DNA of 64,000 nucleotides from Neoceratodus forsteri. Its lineage: Eukaryota > Chordata > Ceratodontiformes > Ceratodontidae. This document shows, one piece after another, positions 1 through 11,823 of this stretch. Each line of letters starts with the position of its first letter. Within the stretch, counting starts at the first letter, position 1. The position numbers were made by a program, and so were the translations under genes. The notes beneath the pieces are model-generated. The model made no database searches. It was not told the DNA's origin and saw only the letters and a program-made list of their open reading frames with translations. The stretch lies in contig CM028131.1 of NCBI GenBank assembly GCA_016271365.2, positions 171,248,501 to 171,312,500 of the forward strand, written 5' to 3'.

Positions 1-146
1 ACCATCCACAGTGGTGACATCAGCCCTGTTTGACAGGCCTGCATCATCACCGCTTGTGTCACCCAGTGGCATTGCTGGCAGTGGCACCTCACAGGGACCA
101 CCACAGGCATGGGTAGTGAGGCCCCGCATTGCATGGCATGGGGCAG

Positions 147-782
147 CTATGCACAGCCGAGACACATGGCACAGCACCTGCGTACACAGTAACACTGCAC
201 AGCACACTGGGACAGGCATGGCAGCCAGGGCAGACACGGGGCCAGCAATGCCCTGGCTCCACATCTACTTACAGTGCTGCGACGGGCTTCCACCAGTCTG
301 GATCCCTCCACCTGGGACACCCTGTATGGCAGCCCTGATGATGGTTGCCACAAGCAGCTCCTCATTGGGCTCATGTGGACGTCCGAGGGTGGGCCACCCC
401 CTGTCTGCCTCAGGGATGCCTCGATGTGGGCCACCTTCTTCTTTGCCCTCCATTGCCCATCATTCCAGTGCTTCCAGCACTCCAGGGTGGTGTGGTTGAA
501 TGCCCCCACTGGGGTTACATGGTGGTCCACTACCTCCCAGCCCTCTGACTGTGCTGTACAGCTGTCACCCCTGCCAGTCAGGACATCCAGCCATAGGGGG
601 CATGCCTCAATGAGGTCCTGCTCCTCGTCCTTAGTGAAGTTCATCTGCCATCTACTGGTGGCAATGTTGTCTTCTGACATCGTGGTTTCTGTTGGAGAGT
701 ACAGACAGACATTAGCCATGCTCAGGTGGGGCCCTTGTGTCCAATCCCAATGGGCATTGGTTGCGGTCTGGCACACCAGCAC
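147..782 (-). pseudogene. Myb/SANT-like DNA-binding protein remnant
   Basis: A 211-codon minus-strand ORF. From an internal Met at 680 it contains a region (about 640-380) that resembles the Myb/SANT-like domain of NAIF1/MSANTD-type and Harbinger-associated proteins: an FTKDEEQDLIEA first helix, a conserved Trp in SEGWEVV, an ECWKHWND third helix, a KKK basic run and a TGGGPP tail. After about residue 145 the sequence becomes Cys-rich and unlike the family, so the frame is probably wrong there (missed splice or frameshift). The family binds DNA in the nucleus. No transposase partner is visible within the window, so transposon versus host origin is open. A second Myb-like ORF lies 1.4 kb away on the opposite strand. 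Confidence 0.55.
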
Positions 783-799
783 CTGTCAGCCAGGACCAG

Positions 800-2060
800 T
801 AGGCTGTGCATGTGTGTGGTTGTGCATGATGAGCTGTGCCAGGTGTGACTGCATCCAGCATGTACATTTCACACCACGGATGGCTGCAGGCCCACAACCA
901 TACCATCAGTGCCACATGCCGATGGACACATACAGCTGTCAGCCCTGCACACGCACTATGCACATCACGCTGTTGGTGCATGCACATCGGCCATCATGCC
1001 CCCCTCCTAATGGTGCTACCCATGGGGCAATGCGTGGGGTGCCATGTCGCCTGCCAGGTGTCCCTGCACATGGCATGCTGGTGACGAGATGTGCTTAGCT
1101 GGCCCCAGCATGTGGCATTGTGGGAGTGCAACTCATTCTGTACACAAATGGCACTGTGCATCAGAAATACCTGTAGCAGTCCACAGTTTCCACCACCCCT
1201 GGGATGTGCCATGGTGTAGGCAGAGGTTCCCACCATCACAGAGCTACTCCATAGTACCTGCAGTATTACTTGTATGAATAGCTGTGTATTCACGCCCAAG
1301 GCTGTGATTCCTCTCAGTCACCTAATCTCAGTGTGGGATGAGTTGGGAGCATTTATGGCTCAGGGCATGCAAATGAGGTCTGGGGCTGTATTAATGAGAA
1401 GTTAAACAGCTGAGATGCCCCTGCATGTTATTTGAGGCTCATTTGGGTGCATTGTCTGTGAACTGCATAACTGCCATCAGCTCATCTCAATCAGCACGGT
1501 GCATCTGCTGGGTTGGACTCATCCATACATGGCGCATGTCCCACGCATGCGTGTCGCATTCGGCGCATGTACCTGAATAGGGTGCATCAGCCTTGATGCA
1601 CACTGTGCGGATGCACTGTCCATTGTACCCATGGTACATCCCCACATGTGCAAAGCTGTACTGTTGTTCTCATTGCGGCTGTGCAGCTGGTGCCCGTCGT
1701 GTGGTGCAGACTGTCTGCACATTGCACGCCCACCTGTGCGGTGCCCAATGTGCTGCTTTGACGGTGTTGTTCATGGATTGTGCATTATGGACGTGTGCAC
1801 GATGGTGTGCTGATGCGCATCACGGACACTCTGTGTGATCATGCTTGCCACATGTAAGATGGTGGCAGCGTGCGCATCACGCATACCGACCCGGATGTGA
1901 CCCCTGCCACACCTTGGCAGTATGCATTGCACATGCGCCACTGGGTGCTTGCGGGACCAATCACACTTCATGACATGGTGCGCAGTGCACTGCACTTGGC
2001 CTGCTGGAACACATGGTGCCATCTGTGTTCCATGCCATGCATCCCGTGCTTGCACCACTG
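800..2060. other. CA/TG-rich purine-pyrimidine alternating tract
   Basis: This stretch is dense in ATGCAT, GTGCAC, CACATG and TGTGCA words, giving long runs of alternating purine and pyrimidine. ORFs here lack recognisable domains and many are readable on both strands, as expected from such low-complexity composition. I see no tandem period. It lies between two opposed Myb-like ORFs, so it could be their shared upstream region; that is inference. Confidence 0.4.
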
Positions 2061-2110
2061 GGCAGATTTGCATTGCAATGCCTAGGGCAGGGAAGATTGG
2101 GCCTAGAGCC

Positions 2111-2370
2111 ATGAACTGGTCATATCTGGAGCTGCTTCACCTGGTGGCAGTGGTGATGTCTGTGAAGGGGCAGCTGTTTGGCCATGAGGACCTGCAGGTT
2201 CCCAAGTCACACATGGGGGTTGCCATTGCCCGGAGGCTGGTGAAGCACACGGGGGTTCCCCGCACTGGGTGAACAGTGCAGGCACTGCTACAGTGACCTC
2301 GAACAGAGGGACAGGGACCATCTTCTGCAGCTGCATCGACGTGCACACAGGGATGCACTGCCATGGCCAG
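2111..2370 (+). pseudogene. Second Myb/SANT-like exon, frameshifted
   Basis: Reading from ATG at 2111 gives a Trp-containing first helix (MNWSYLELLHLVAVV), then KGQLFGHEDLQVPKS and a RRLVKHTGVPRTG segment. A stop follows, and a one-base shift near 2270 continues as EQCRHCYSDLEQRDRDHLL, the third-helix signature of Myb/SANT-like domains (EQCRxRxxDLxxR). The exon ends at a strong donor (CCAG|GTAGGT at 2371). A candidate acceptor, TGACTTTCAG, ends at 2780. The protein would be a small DNA-binding factor. Family identity is fair; host gene versus Harbinger-type transposon is unresolved. Confidence 0.5.
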
Positions 2371-2780
2371 GTAGGTGTTGTGCTATGTGGGCATCCCTGA
2401 TGTATGTGGGTTGGGTCCGGCCCACAACACATGGACACACCCACATGGGTCCACCACACCATGCACACATGGCTGTGGCTGCATCCGCCCTGTGGTGCTC
2501 TGTCCTGCATGCCACATGGGGCGGGCACTCTGCAGTGCTGTGTATGGGTCTGATTCACTGTGTATCACATGGGGAGGGATCACTGAGTGAGGTGCATGCC
2601 CATGAGACTGCACCCTGGGGGTTCAGGCACAGTGACTGTGCACCAGTGTGGTCAGCATGGGTGGCCAGCAGTGTTGCACCGACTGGGTACTCCTACACTG
2701 CATGTGCACACTGGTGTTGGGGTGTAGTCTGTCCAATGCTGTGTCTCCTCATGGTGGTCTCTGTCTGTTATGACTTTCAG

Positions 2781-3195
2781 GGCTGGCAGCCAGGTGGCAG
2801 GCCATGGGGGCCACTGAGGAGTGACACCAGGGTGTGGCGGGGGCTCGACGTGGTGTCTGTCCAGGAGCAGGTAGGTGCCACCCTTCTCTGGGCTTTGCCT
2901 CTCTGGTGAAGAGGGCTACTGCTTGGTGGGGGTGGTGTGTCCACCATGGTCCTTAGTATGTGTTCTCTCTGTCATTGCTGTAGGTCTCCGGGATCATCAT
3001 GCTGTGGCTGGTGGTGGAACCATGGACTGTATGGGGGACTTGGGCCAGTGGATTGCCGGGGCCATCCAGGTTGCACTACAGCCCATTCAGTGGACTGCTT
3101 GGTGGCTCACTGCAGTCATCAGGGGCCTCCAATGGCTCCTGCCTGATCATGGCCATATGGGGTTGGGGCACAGAGGTGCACGGCCAAGTTTGTAG
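2781..3195 (+). other. Candidate downstream exons of the Myb-like gene
   Basis: Two blocks are separated by a plausible 113-nt intron (donor GAGCAG|GTAGGTGCC at 2871, acceptor TTGCTGTAG ending at 2983). The last block has an open frame reading GDLGQWIAGAIQVALQPIQW and onward to a stop at 3195. It is Trp- and hydrophobic-rich and matches no family I recognise. The first block has a stop in one joined frame, so the assignment is tentative. A pyrimidine-rich gene-poor stretch follows. Confidence 0.25.
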
Positions 3196-3699
3196 CCACC
3201 AGCCATGTAGGGACCTGTCCCTGTTGTAAATAGCCCACTGTTACCCGCCCCCTCCATTCCTCTGTTGTTGTTCCTGCACCCTCCCCCCCTTATGCACCCA
3301 TGTTCTGTTGTTTGTCCCTCACTCCACTTCCGTTTTGTATGACCTTTGTACATAGTTTTCCTGTTTGGTTTTGCTGCTATTGTTATATGTTTTGTTTCTG
3401 ATTACATTATAAATAGTTTTACACCCTTCTATGGTGTCTGTGGTCATTCACTGTTCCGCCTTCCTGGCTGTGTTTACTGTTGGGAGGTATTCCCTGTCCC
3501 CTTCCTGCCATGGCTGTGTGTGCCTGTGTGTGCCTGTCATGGTTCTGTGCCTGTTCTGGCCACTGTTGTGCCCTTGTCCTCTCTGGTGTGTCCCATTGGA
3601 CCTGTGTTCCTCTCTCCTGTGTCCCATTGCTTTATCCCCTGTTGTTCCTTCCTGCCGTGCTGACTTGCTCCATATTCACTATGTTTCTCCCCTGGGTGG

Positions 3700-3895
3700 C
3701 TCAGTGCATCCTGCTTGTGCTGGCACACATCCACTTGCACCCTGCGTTTTCTGTTCAATTCACAGTGGGGTTGTGAATGGCGCTTCCTGTGGTGCATGGT
3801 TTTGTGGATCGCTCGGCTTCTGTTCGGCACATCCTGTTTGTGCCGACGCATCTCATTTGCACCCAGTGCATCTGCTTTGTGAATCCTGCCCAGGC
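3700..3895 (+). repeat. Diverged ~125-bp tandem duplication
   Basis: The block around 3708-3760 (GCATCCTGCTTGTGCTGGCA, then CACTTGCACCC) recurs around 3826-3885 (GCACATCCTGTTTGTGCCGA, then CATTTGCACCC). Two imperfect copies are visible. No coding function is seen. Confidence 0.4.
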
Positions 3896-3899
3896 AGTT

Positions 3900-5680
3900 T
3901 TGTATTGTAAAAACATCCTTTTCAAGATATTTATGAAATCTTGATGATGGTGTGTCCATGTTATTAGCACCTATGAATTTTATGTGAGATAGCACTGTGC
4001 TGAACCCTTTTTAAGAAACAGATGTTACTCTGTTATAAACTGTCAATCAAATGATTTCATCCATTAAGGACTATTTAGCAGTGTGTAACTCTTTGTTTCC
4101 CCACCAGCAGATGAAGCCTTTGGTGCCAAAGTGCTGGGGCTTTTTTTTCCACTTGATGACTGAGTCCAGCTTGGACTGTTTTTTTTTATACTTGTAGCCT
4201 ATGGCAAAAAAATTAGTTTGCATTTTCTAAAGTTTGGCTCCGAGTTTGCTTTGATGATATGAGTGGCTGTGTGGTTACTTTTTAGAGAAGTGGCAAGTTT
4301 TAGCAAGGGTGAGCCACCTTTTACCATGTACCCATTCCTTACTCTGCTGCACGGAACATTTCTTTTTCTGGAACCTACAATGATTTGCAGATTGGAAATT
4401 CTCCTTTAACTCTGCTGTCACCTCTGATTGCCAACACATCTTTTCCTTTTTTTTTGTAAAGGCACTCATGAAACTATAATGCTAGACAGCGCAAAAGTAC
4501 TTCTGTTGTTTTACATCACTGCATAGCACAGCTTTTTATATAATAAAAATAACAGTCAATCAGTCAAGGAAGCTAAAATGGGCAGCTCAAGACAATATTT
4601 CCAATTTTTTTATAAGTTGACAACACATACACATTTTTTGTTTGTTTCAAATGATTTCCTACAGTCCCCCAAAACCTGCCAGCTGTTCATTCAATGCTCA
4701 GCTGTTTAATAGGTGCTTTAGAAGTAAAAATTAAATCTATTTACCCCAGATAAGGTCAACTACCAGATAGCTGTGATGTGCCAAAAGTGTGAACATTATG
4801 GGTAATGGTACTGCACTGTCCAAGAAACTCACAGCATCCTTATCTCTGTTTTCATCCTGGACATTTACCTGTTAGAGTCATTTCCTTCATGCAGTAGTCC
4901 TTATTTATCTCTCTCCTGCTTATTATGTTCCTTCTTTTTTCTATCTCTCCTGCTTACAAGCAGGCTTAGACATGGTTCAATGCAGAAATAATGTTTGATA
5001 AACAGCATGTTTTAAAATAAACTTCATAAAGTAACCCCTTTTTCTTTGAAATAAATAATTAATGGCAAGATATATTTAAAAATCTGCATAAGAAAAAAGG
5101 GGAATACGCCATTTCTGGCAGATAAAATGCTTCACTAGTGAAGTTAGTTTTCCACTGGGGTTATGAGAAATAATTACCAAGAAGCGTTGGATGGTGGCCA
5201 GTGCACTGCAGCAAGCAGCATGAATCAGATGGTTTGCTTGTAATGTGTTTGTGCTAACACATACTTTGCTTGTATGGGGTCTCTAAAATTATGTATGCAG
5301 ATTGTCAATCCATAGGGTTACAAATCACTGCTTCATCTTTCACCGTTTGCCCAGGGCAGATGAAAAATTGACTGAGGTACTCACTCATCAAATACAGAAG
5401 CATATATCCTGCTAATGTCAGGAAGTCTGTAGTACAGTCCCCGCCTGACTGTTACCAATGAGTGAAGAAAGGGCCTGTTGACTGACTGTCAGAAAGGTAA
5501 CTAGGCTAACTGTCCTCTCTTGTGAATTCTTCTAGTACATACAGTATAGATGATTTTGTATACATGGTTCAAACTGCAACATGTTTAACAAGTAACCACT
5601 GGATGTGTGCATAACCTGCTTGAAATGATGTATCTGTCAGCAGAGACACAGCTGTACATAACAGCATAAGAACACAAGAA
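3900..5680. other. AT-rich intergenic DNA, no gene seen
   Basis: About 1.8 kb with no ORF resembling a known family, no clear tandem repeat, and only short homopolymer runs (T runs near 4140, 4180 and 4450). I could not assign any element here. Confidence 0.6.
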
Positions 5681-5689
5681 TCCATCTAA

Positions 5690-5945
5690 GATGGCAGAAG
5701 GCCTGATAAATCGTCCAAACAAACCTGCCTACCAGCCATTGTAACATTTGAGATGAAATTCCCTCATGTATTTGTTTAAGTTTACCTTGAAAGAATGCAT
5801 TGTTTTTGATTCCACCACATTGGGCTGGTTATTCCACACCCCTATTTTCCGCTGTGAGAAACAACATTTCCTTAACTTCCCTATGAATTGCTTTGAATAT
5901 GATAAACACCTTTACGTTCCTGAAAGGAATGAACAAGGTAGACTG
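5690..5945 (-). mobile_element. CR1/L2-type LINE 3' end remnant
   Basis: Read on the minus strand, the stretch encodes the decayed terminus typical of these LINE ORF2 proteins: a WNN-like motif after a run equivalent to FFSQR, followed by a Val/Glu-Ser and Phe-Lys-Leu-Asn segment. The plus-strand frame at 5766-5948 is its shadow. No reverse transcriptase remains, as expected of a heavily 5'-truncated insertion. Confidence 0.5.
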
Positions 5946-5954
5946 TGAGGAATT

Positions 5955-6295
5955 ATTCCACTGGCTGGCAGATCAAGAGCATGGGAGCATGAGTGGAGGC
6001 TGGCAGAGATAGATTCATGAGGGATGCGAGAAAGTTTTATTTCACAGAAAGAGTTGCTGAGCCATGGAATAGCCAATCAGCAGAGGTAGTGAGTGCAAGA
6101 AACAGTAATGGTTTCAAACACAGTCGAGACTGAGAAAAGGATTTAATAGTTACACAGGAGGAAAGCAGTAAGGCAGGGAACAAAGGGGGAGGCAAGGACA
6201 ATAACCTTGACAACGCAATAGGTCCCAGCATAGTATCGGGTAAAACAGGGCAGACTGGATGGACCAATGGTCTTTTTTCTGCAGTCTTTTTTTGT
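5955..6295 (+). mobile_element. CR1-like LINE 3' tail, plus strand
   Basis: The plus strand reads a worn FYFTERVAEPWN...VVSARN...GFK segment ending near 6140, the standard last residues of CR1/L2 ORF2. The tail GGATGGACCAATGGTCTTTT and TCTGCAG at about 6256-6285 matches the end of CR1-type 3' UTRs. It lies immediately next to an opposite-strand LINE tail, so two insertions abut head-to-head. Confidence 0.55.
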
Positions 6296-7103
6296 TGTTG
6301 CTCTTTCCCCACACCCCAAACTGCCACTCCTTCTGGTCTTCACATCATCCTCTTCTGCCCACCTGCCTCACACTCTACTCACTGCTAGCTGGCTCCTCAG
6401 GCTATTCCCACATCCTTGGAGGTCCAGCGTTCCCCAGCCAGAGAGCCATCCTTCCCTGGCCAGAAGAAGGGAGTGACATTTCCTGGAGGGGGTCCTCAGA
6501 GGTTTGCAGCTGGGGGAGCACTGGCTGTGCACTTGGGGGACTATTGGTATGGGGGGGATGGCAGACATCATACAATTAGGCCAGGACCTTATGTTCCTAT
6601 CTTTCTCACCCTTTAGTTACTTGTTGTGTTCCCTGATGGTTATGTCACTGTTTTTTTAAATCAATGTTTAGTGTAATCATTACATTTCCCTTTTTCACCC
6701 ACTTATATAATCTGCCTAAATCCCTGTATCCATTGTTCCTCAAAACTGAGGGAGCCTGTTGACTCAACATTGCAATGACAGGGCTACCTCTCAACACTTG
6801 CTACCAAGTATGATACCAAGCCATAGATGTCAGGGGCTGACCGGGACATGGACTGTCAAGCACCTTAAAATATGCTCTCCCCCTTATACCTCTCAACTGT
6901 CACACATTGTGAGGTACGTCACTAATTTTACCTCTCAGGCATCCTTTGTCCTACATGGGGAAGGTGCTATTCCACATTTCCCACTGAGACTTTAAAGCAG
7001 AAATTCATATTAATCTATGCTGGTAAGTTATCCGCACACATTGTGAACATTAGTGCAGCGATAGCCATAGTGTTCTGAGCTTGCAGTGCCATGTTTGATG
7101 ATA

Positions 7104-7149
7104 TGTCACACATTTTGCTTATTTGTCACACATTTTGTCACACATTTCA
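7104..7149. repeat. Short tandem repeat TGTCACACATTTTG x3
   Basis: TGTCACACATTTTG starts at 7104 and 7124, and a third, slightly diverged copy starts at 7137. Spacing is uneven (20 and 13 bp). Confidence 0.7.
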
Positions 7150-7644
7150 GTGAAGAAAGTTTGAGAGGCATGCTTTCCCTCCAGGGAGGGTGTGCAGCAG
7201 ACACCGCTGCAATACTGCCACCTGGGTAACCACAGTTGACAGTGCAGTTGGAGTGGCTTCATGTGGGAGGATACCGCACTTGAGAGGACATCTGCACTTA
7301 ACATCCTCTCCATCACGTGGAAAGAAACACAGAAAAATAAACAGACGTGTGCACAATAACATCCTGAGCTCCCAGACTGTGCCTTCCCTACTAGCCACTC
7401 ACCTCCCATACCAGAGAGTCATCAGAGACAGATGAAAGTGCCCCCCCCCAGCAACTAACATAGAACATAAGCTATCCTGTGGCAATGAAGAACGAAGTAA
7501 GAGCTAGAGATGGGATGGGACAGGGCCACATAACCTGAGCCAAAGGGGAAAACACCAGTGATTGAAGGGACGTAAATAGTATAAGGCAAAAAAAAATAAA
7601 TACATTGAAGAAACCAACATTTTCTGTATGTTAATGCTGCTGTG

Positions 7645-7746
7645 GAGACCATTCTTATGGTTGTTAGAGTGGTCCCATGCACATTCTATGGGTATGAGAA
7701 CCATGAACTGAAGGTGAGGTTACAACCATAAGAGTGCTCTCCATAT
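7645..7746. repeat. ~100-bp inverted-repeat unit, MITE-like
   Basis: GGAGACCATTCTTATGGTTG near 7645 is mirrored by CAACCATAAGAGTGCTCTCC ending near 7746, about 20-bp arms with one or two mismatches. The first arm plus adjoining bases also matches, in reverse complement, the segment at 17,104-17,152. No target duplication is evident. This could be a small foldback element or terminal repeats of something larger. Confidence 0.45.
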
Positions 7747-8047
7747 TAGTATTAATATTTTGTCGACTGAGACTGATTAATAATATAGTAAAATTTAATA
7801 AAACAGCCCTAAACATGCTCATTTCCAGGGCAGCTGCACGTGCAACATTCTTCACAGTATAAGAGTGTCTTGGGTGCAAAGGGGCACTCCAGTTGGTTGG
7901 GGGAACTCCCTCGATCTCTAATATATTATTGATCAATCTTGATTAATAATGTTAATAATAACACTAAGACCACCCTGACAGTTGTGAAAGTGCCCAAGCA
8001 TTCTTAGGATGTCAGAACTGCTCACCTATGGTTCACAATGTGATTCT

Positions 8048-9890
8048 CATAGAAACATCAAAATATGAAAGTTGTCGGCAGATAAGGACCACCTAGCCCA
8101 CCTAGTCTGCCCTACTGATCCTGTCTGTAGCACCTCCTCAACCCCCTTTAAATCCTCAGATTTTTCCCATGTTTTCCTTGGTGCTAGGATTCACTTATGC
8201 CTATCCCCACCTGTTCTTAAAGCCTGTGATCATTTCAGCTTCCACCACTTCCTCTGGGAGTCCATTCCAAGCTCCCACCACCCTCTCCATGAAGAAAGTG
8301 ATATTCCCCCTCAGCCTCCCTCCTTCAGCTTCATTGTGTGACCCCTAGTTCTTGTGCAACTCCTTCTCTGGAAAATACTCCTTTCTTGTACCTTATTTAC
8401 TCTTATGAGATATTTATATGTCTCTATCATGTCTCCCCTCTCCCTCTGCTCCTCCAGAAAGTACATGTTTAATTCTCTGAGCCTGTCCTCTTTGGGCTTC
8501 AGGTGCAGGCCCTGCACCATCTTGGTTGCCCTCCTTTGAACTGTTTCGACCCTATGTCCTTTCGAAGGTAGGGCCCCCAGAACTGTACACGGTATTTGAG
8601 GTGAGGTCTCAATAACAACCTGCATAGGGGTATTATGACCTCTCTCCTTCTGCTGGTGAGCCCTCTACCTATGCATCCCAGCATCCTGCTAGCTTTTCCC
8701 ACCACCTTGTCACACTGCTTAGCCGCCTTTAGGTTGTCAGAAATAACTATCCTCAGGTCTCTTTCCTGCCTTGTGACTGTCACTCCCCCCACCCTCCAGA
8801 TGGCACTTAGCCACGGGGTTCCTGTGACCCAGGTGCATGATTTTATGCTTCTTTACATTAAAGTCCAGTTGCCAGACCCTTGACCACTCTTCCAGCTTGC
8901 TAAGATACTCCCTCATTTCTTCCACCCCCTTGGAGTGCCCAACCTGTTGCAGATTTCCTCCACAAACAGAAACATCTTCCCTCCCAGCCCATCAGTGATA
9001 TCACTGGTAAATATATTAAAGAGCACTGGTACTGGCACCTTTGGCACCCTGCTAGTCACTTTGCCTTCTCCGAGTGCACACCATTTACCACCAACCTCTG
9101 ACTTCTTTCTTCTAACCAGTTTTTCACCCATCTAACTACCTTCGGTCCCACCCCAGACTATTTAGTTTATTCACTAGCCTTCTGTGTGGGACGGTTATGA
9201 AGGCTTTCCTGAAGTCCAGGTAGGCCACATGTAACACCACCCCCCCATCCACTACCCTGGTCACCCAATCAAAGAACTCGACCATGTTAGTCTGGCAGGA
9301 TCTCCTCCCATGAACCCATGCTGCCTTGGAGCCTGCAGTCTGCAGCCTATTGGCCTCCAGATACTCCACCAACTTTTTCTTCAGCAGTGACTCTATAAGC
9401 TTGCCCACTACTGAGGTCAGGCTGATGGGTCTGTAGTTTTCTACCTCCTCTCTGCTTCCACTTTTGTGCAGTGGGACCACATTATCCCTCCTTCAGTCAC
9501 CAGGAACCACCCCTATTTCCAGAGACAGGTTGAAAGGGACCATCAGCGGTGCAGCCAGCTCTTCCCTGAGTTCCCTCAGCACCCTGGGGTGTATTCAGTC
9601 AGGGACCATTGCCTATCCACTTTAAGATGTGATAGTTCCCTTAGGACCCTACCTACCATAAATGGGCTTGTGTCCATCTCTGGTTCTCTTGCGCCCTTAT
9701 TTTCTAACACTGGTCCATTACCTGTTCCTTCCACTGTAAATACTGAGCAGAAGTATCTATTTAGAATGCCCGCTTTTTGATGATCTTCCTCTGCACAGAC
9801 CCCTGCTTCCCCCTTCAACCTAATTATCCCTCCCTAGGCCTTCCTGTTTTCCTCTATGTATCTGAAGAATGTCTTAGCCCTCTTTTTATG
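8048..9890 (-). mobile_element. CR1 LINE A, 5'-truncated (RT half of ORF2 and 3' UTR)
   Basis: Minus-strand frames cover, in order from 9890 down, the linker (ILNRYFCSVFTVEG), reverse transcriptase motifs (ENYRPISLTSVVGKLIE; a CQTNMVEFFDWV block; YLDFRKAF), a degraded active-site region, the LDFNVKKHKIMH thumb region, RPHLKYRVQFW, and the C-terminus with QRRATKMV. Frames shift several times. The 3' UTR ends at 8048 with TTATCTGCCGACAACTTTCA followed by a TTTCTATG-type tail, typical of CR1. The element encoded a reverse transcriptase for target-primed retrotransposition. This copy is dead and lacks ORF1 and the endonuclease. Confidence 0.88.
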
Positions 9891-10174
9891 TTGCTTGCAT
9901 GCATGTGCAAGAAACGTGTTGCAGCAGCTTGTTGCAGAAGCAGGTTGTGGAGGTGCAGCACTGTTGTGGCCACTGCCCCCACTGCCTTTTGAGGCTTGGC
10001 CTGCTTTCCCCAATGGGGTGGCATGCTGCTGCTGACACTAGTTCAGCCAGCATGCCACCATCTTGAAACATTTTAGCCGCTGCAATCAGGGGCCGCCTCA
10101 TCATTGCAGCGTCAGCCATTCTGCTGCAATGGGGGAGTGACCCATCATTGCAGGGTGGTGCCTTGCATGCCCCT

Positions 10175-10445
10175 GACCCAGTATGCCAATGGGGAGCCCA
10201 GTCCCTGTCAGCATAATCTCTCCACCTCCATGTTTCTGCTGTATGCCAAGGGGGTGCCCAATTCCCCTCAGCATCATGCACCCCCCTATCTTTGTTTGCC
10301 GATGGGGTGCCCAATCTCCACTGGCTTCAGTTCCTCCTTTCCAACTGAATTTGCCGACAGAGGATCCCACTCCCCGTCGGCATAATGTATACCCCCTCAA
10401 TGTGTAGTCTGCCAAGGGGGATACCCAATCCCCCATCAGCTACAG
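10175..10445. repeat. Diverged 53-58 bp tandem repeat, about five copies
   Basis: Each unit carries a version of TGCCAAGGGGGTGCCCAATC followed by CCC, GTCAGCATAATG and a C-rich run. Copies start near 10,184, 10,238, 10,293, 10,348 and 10,409. Divergence between units is high, suggesting an old minisatellite. It lies just upstream of the longer foldback array. Confidence 0.65.
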
Positions 10446-10739
10446 CCCCCCAAAAAAAACACTCAGGTGGCATGCTGGGAGCCCACACCAGTGTGCCAAA
10501 TGTCCCTGTAAAAAGAAAAACAGTCCCGCGATTTTTTTTTACCCTGTAAACAAGAAAACAGTCCTCGTCGGAGTCCAGCAGCCTCCCCAACCCACACCCA
10601 TCCTCTGTGCACCCTGCCTCCCACACCCCCTTACCCCATACTACTTACCGGAGTCTGGCAAGACGATTTCGTGGACCAGGAACTCGTCTGCACTCTTCAA
10701 AGCCGACTGCGAACTGAGGAAATGCTGGTAAGCTGTAAA

Positions 10740-11820
10740 ATGGCATAAATAGGGTTTTTCAACTTTAGTGCATATCTCAGGTATTTTTTGGAATTTTGGC
10801 ACCAAATTTTCAACATGAGGTTTTTGGGACCCCCTCCTCATGAATTCAGCCACTGTCATGGCGTTATTCCATCCCGAAAGGTGATTTCGCGGTCACTGCA
10901 CCGAATCACTTTTTGGGTCCGATTAATGAAATGACAGTGCCAATGTTCATGAGGTGGGCTCTCAAAAAGTCTATGTTGCAAATTTGGTGGAAAAAATCCA
11001 AAAGATGACCATTTTACGAGCATGTGTTACGCAGTCGCTACACATGCTCATAACTTCACAAATTTGCAATATTTTCACTCCAAATTTTCAAAACTGGCAT
11101 TTTTCCGCACCTCCTTATGAACAGTACAGCTGTCATTTTTCACATCCTGGCCGAAATGTGTTTTTGCACTTTCAGCGCAGAATTGCGCAGTCGCTGTGGG
11201 AATTCAATGTCTGGGACACATTAAGAAAATCACAGTGACACTGTTCATGAGCAGAGGTCCTAAAATGCCTATGTTGAAAATTTTATGATGACAGTCCATA
11301 AAATTACTGTGTTGCGACCGAGCGTTGCACAGTTTGCATGCACGCTCGTAACTTCACAAATTTATGTTATTTTCACTCCAGATTTTCAACATTGCCATTT
11401 TTCCACACCTACTTATGAACAGTATAGCTGTCATTTTACACAACCTGGCTGAAATGTGTTTTCACACTTCTGGTGCCGAATAGCGCAGTCACTGTGGGAA
11501 ATCAGTTTTCGGGATAGACTGAGAAAATGACAGTGACACTGTTCATGAGCAGAGGTCCTAAAATGCCTGTGTTGAAAATGTGGTGATGAAAGTCCATAAA
11601 ATGACTGTGTTACAACTGTGCGTTGTGCAGTTTCCATGCACCCTTGTAACTTTGCAAATTTGTAATATTTTCACACCAGATTTTCAACACTGACATTTTT
11701 TTCACACCTCCTTATGAACAGTACAGCTGTCATTTTTCACATCCTGGCTGAAATGTGTTTTTGGCTTCCAGTGCAGAATAGTGCAGTCGCTTTAGGAAAT
11801 CACTGTTTGGGACAAATTAA
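10740..11820. repeat. ~300-bp tandem satellite made of inverted repeats
   Basis: The anchor AACTTCACAAATTTGCAATA recurs in diverged form at about 11,049, 11,350 and 11,646, a period near 300 bp. Within each unit, a segment such as ATTTTCAACATTGCC...CTTATGAACAGTATAGCTGTCAT is followed by its own reverse complement, ATGACAGTGACACTGTTCATGA...GTTGAAAAT, so arms of roughly 150 bp alternate in orientation along the array. The first copy (10,790-10,990) shows the same symmetry most clearly. No protein is encoded. Confidence 0.75.
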
Positions 11821-11823
11821 GAT

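Larger units (their letters stand above)
6295..8047. other. Mostly anonymous DNA with minor repeats
   Basis: No gene is recognisable. Visible items are three tandem copies of TGTCACACATTTTG (7104-7149), a C9 run at 7441, and an inverted repeat at about 7645-7746 described separately. Nothing else could be assigned. Confidence 0.55.

Noticed and set aside
3431..3910. 159-codon Cys-rich ORF as a secreted or membrane protein
   Set aside because: It follows pyrimidine-rich low-complexity DNA, is open in several frames, and shows no family motif.
6259..6579. Overlapping ORFs around 6.3-6.6 kb as a gene
   Set aside because: Open in several frames through C/T-rich sequence just after a LINE tail, with no domain and no splice or promoter signal.
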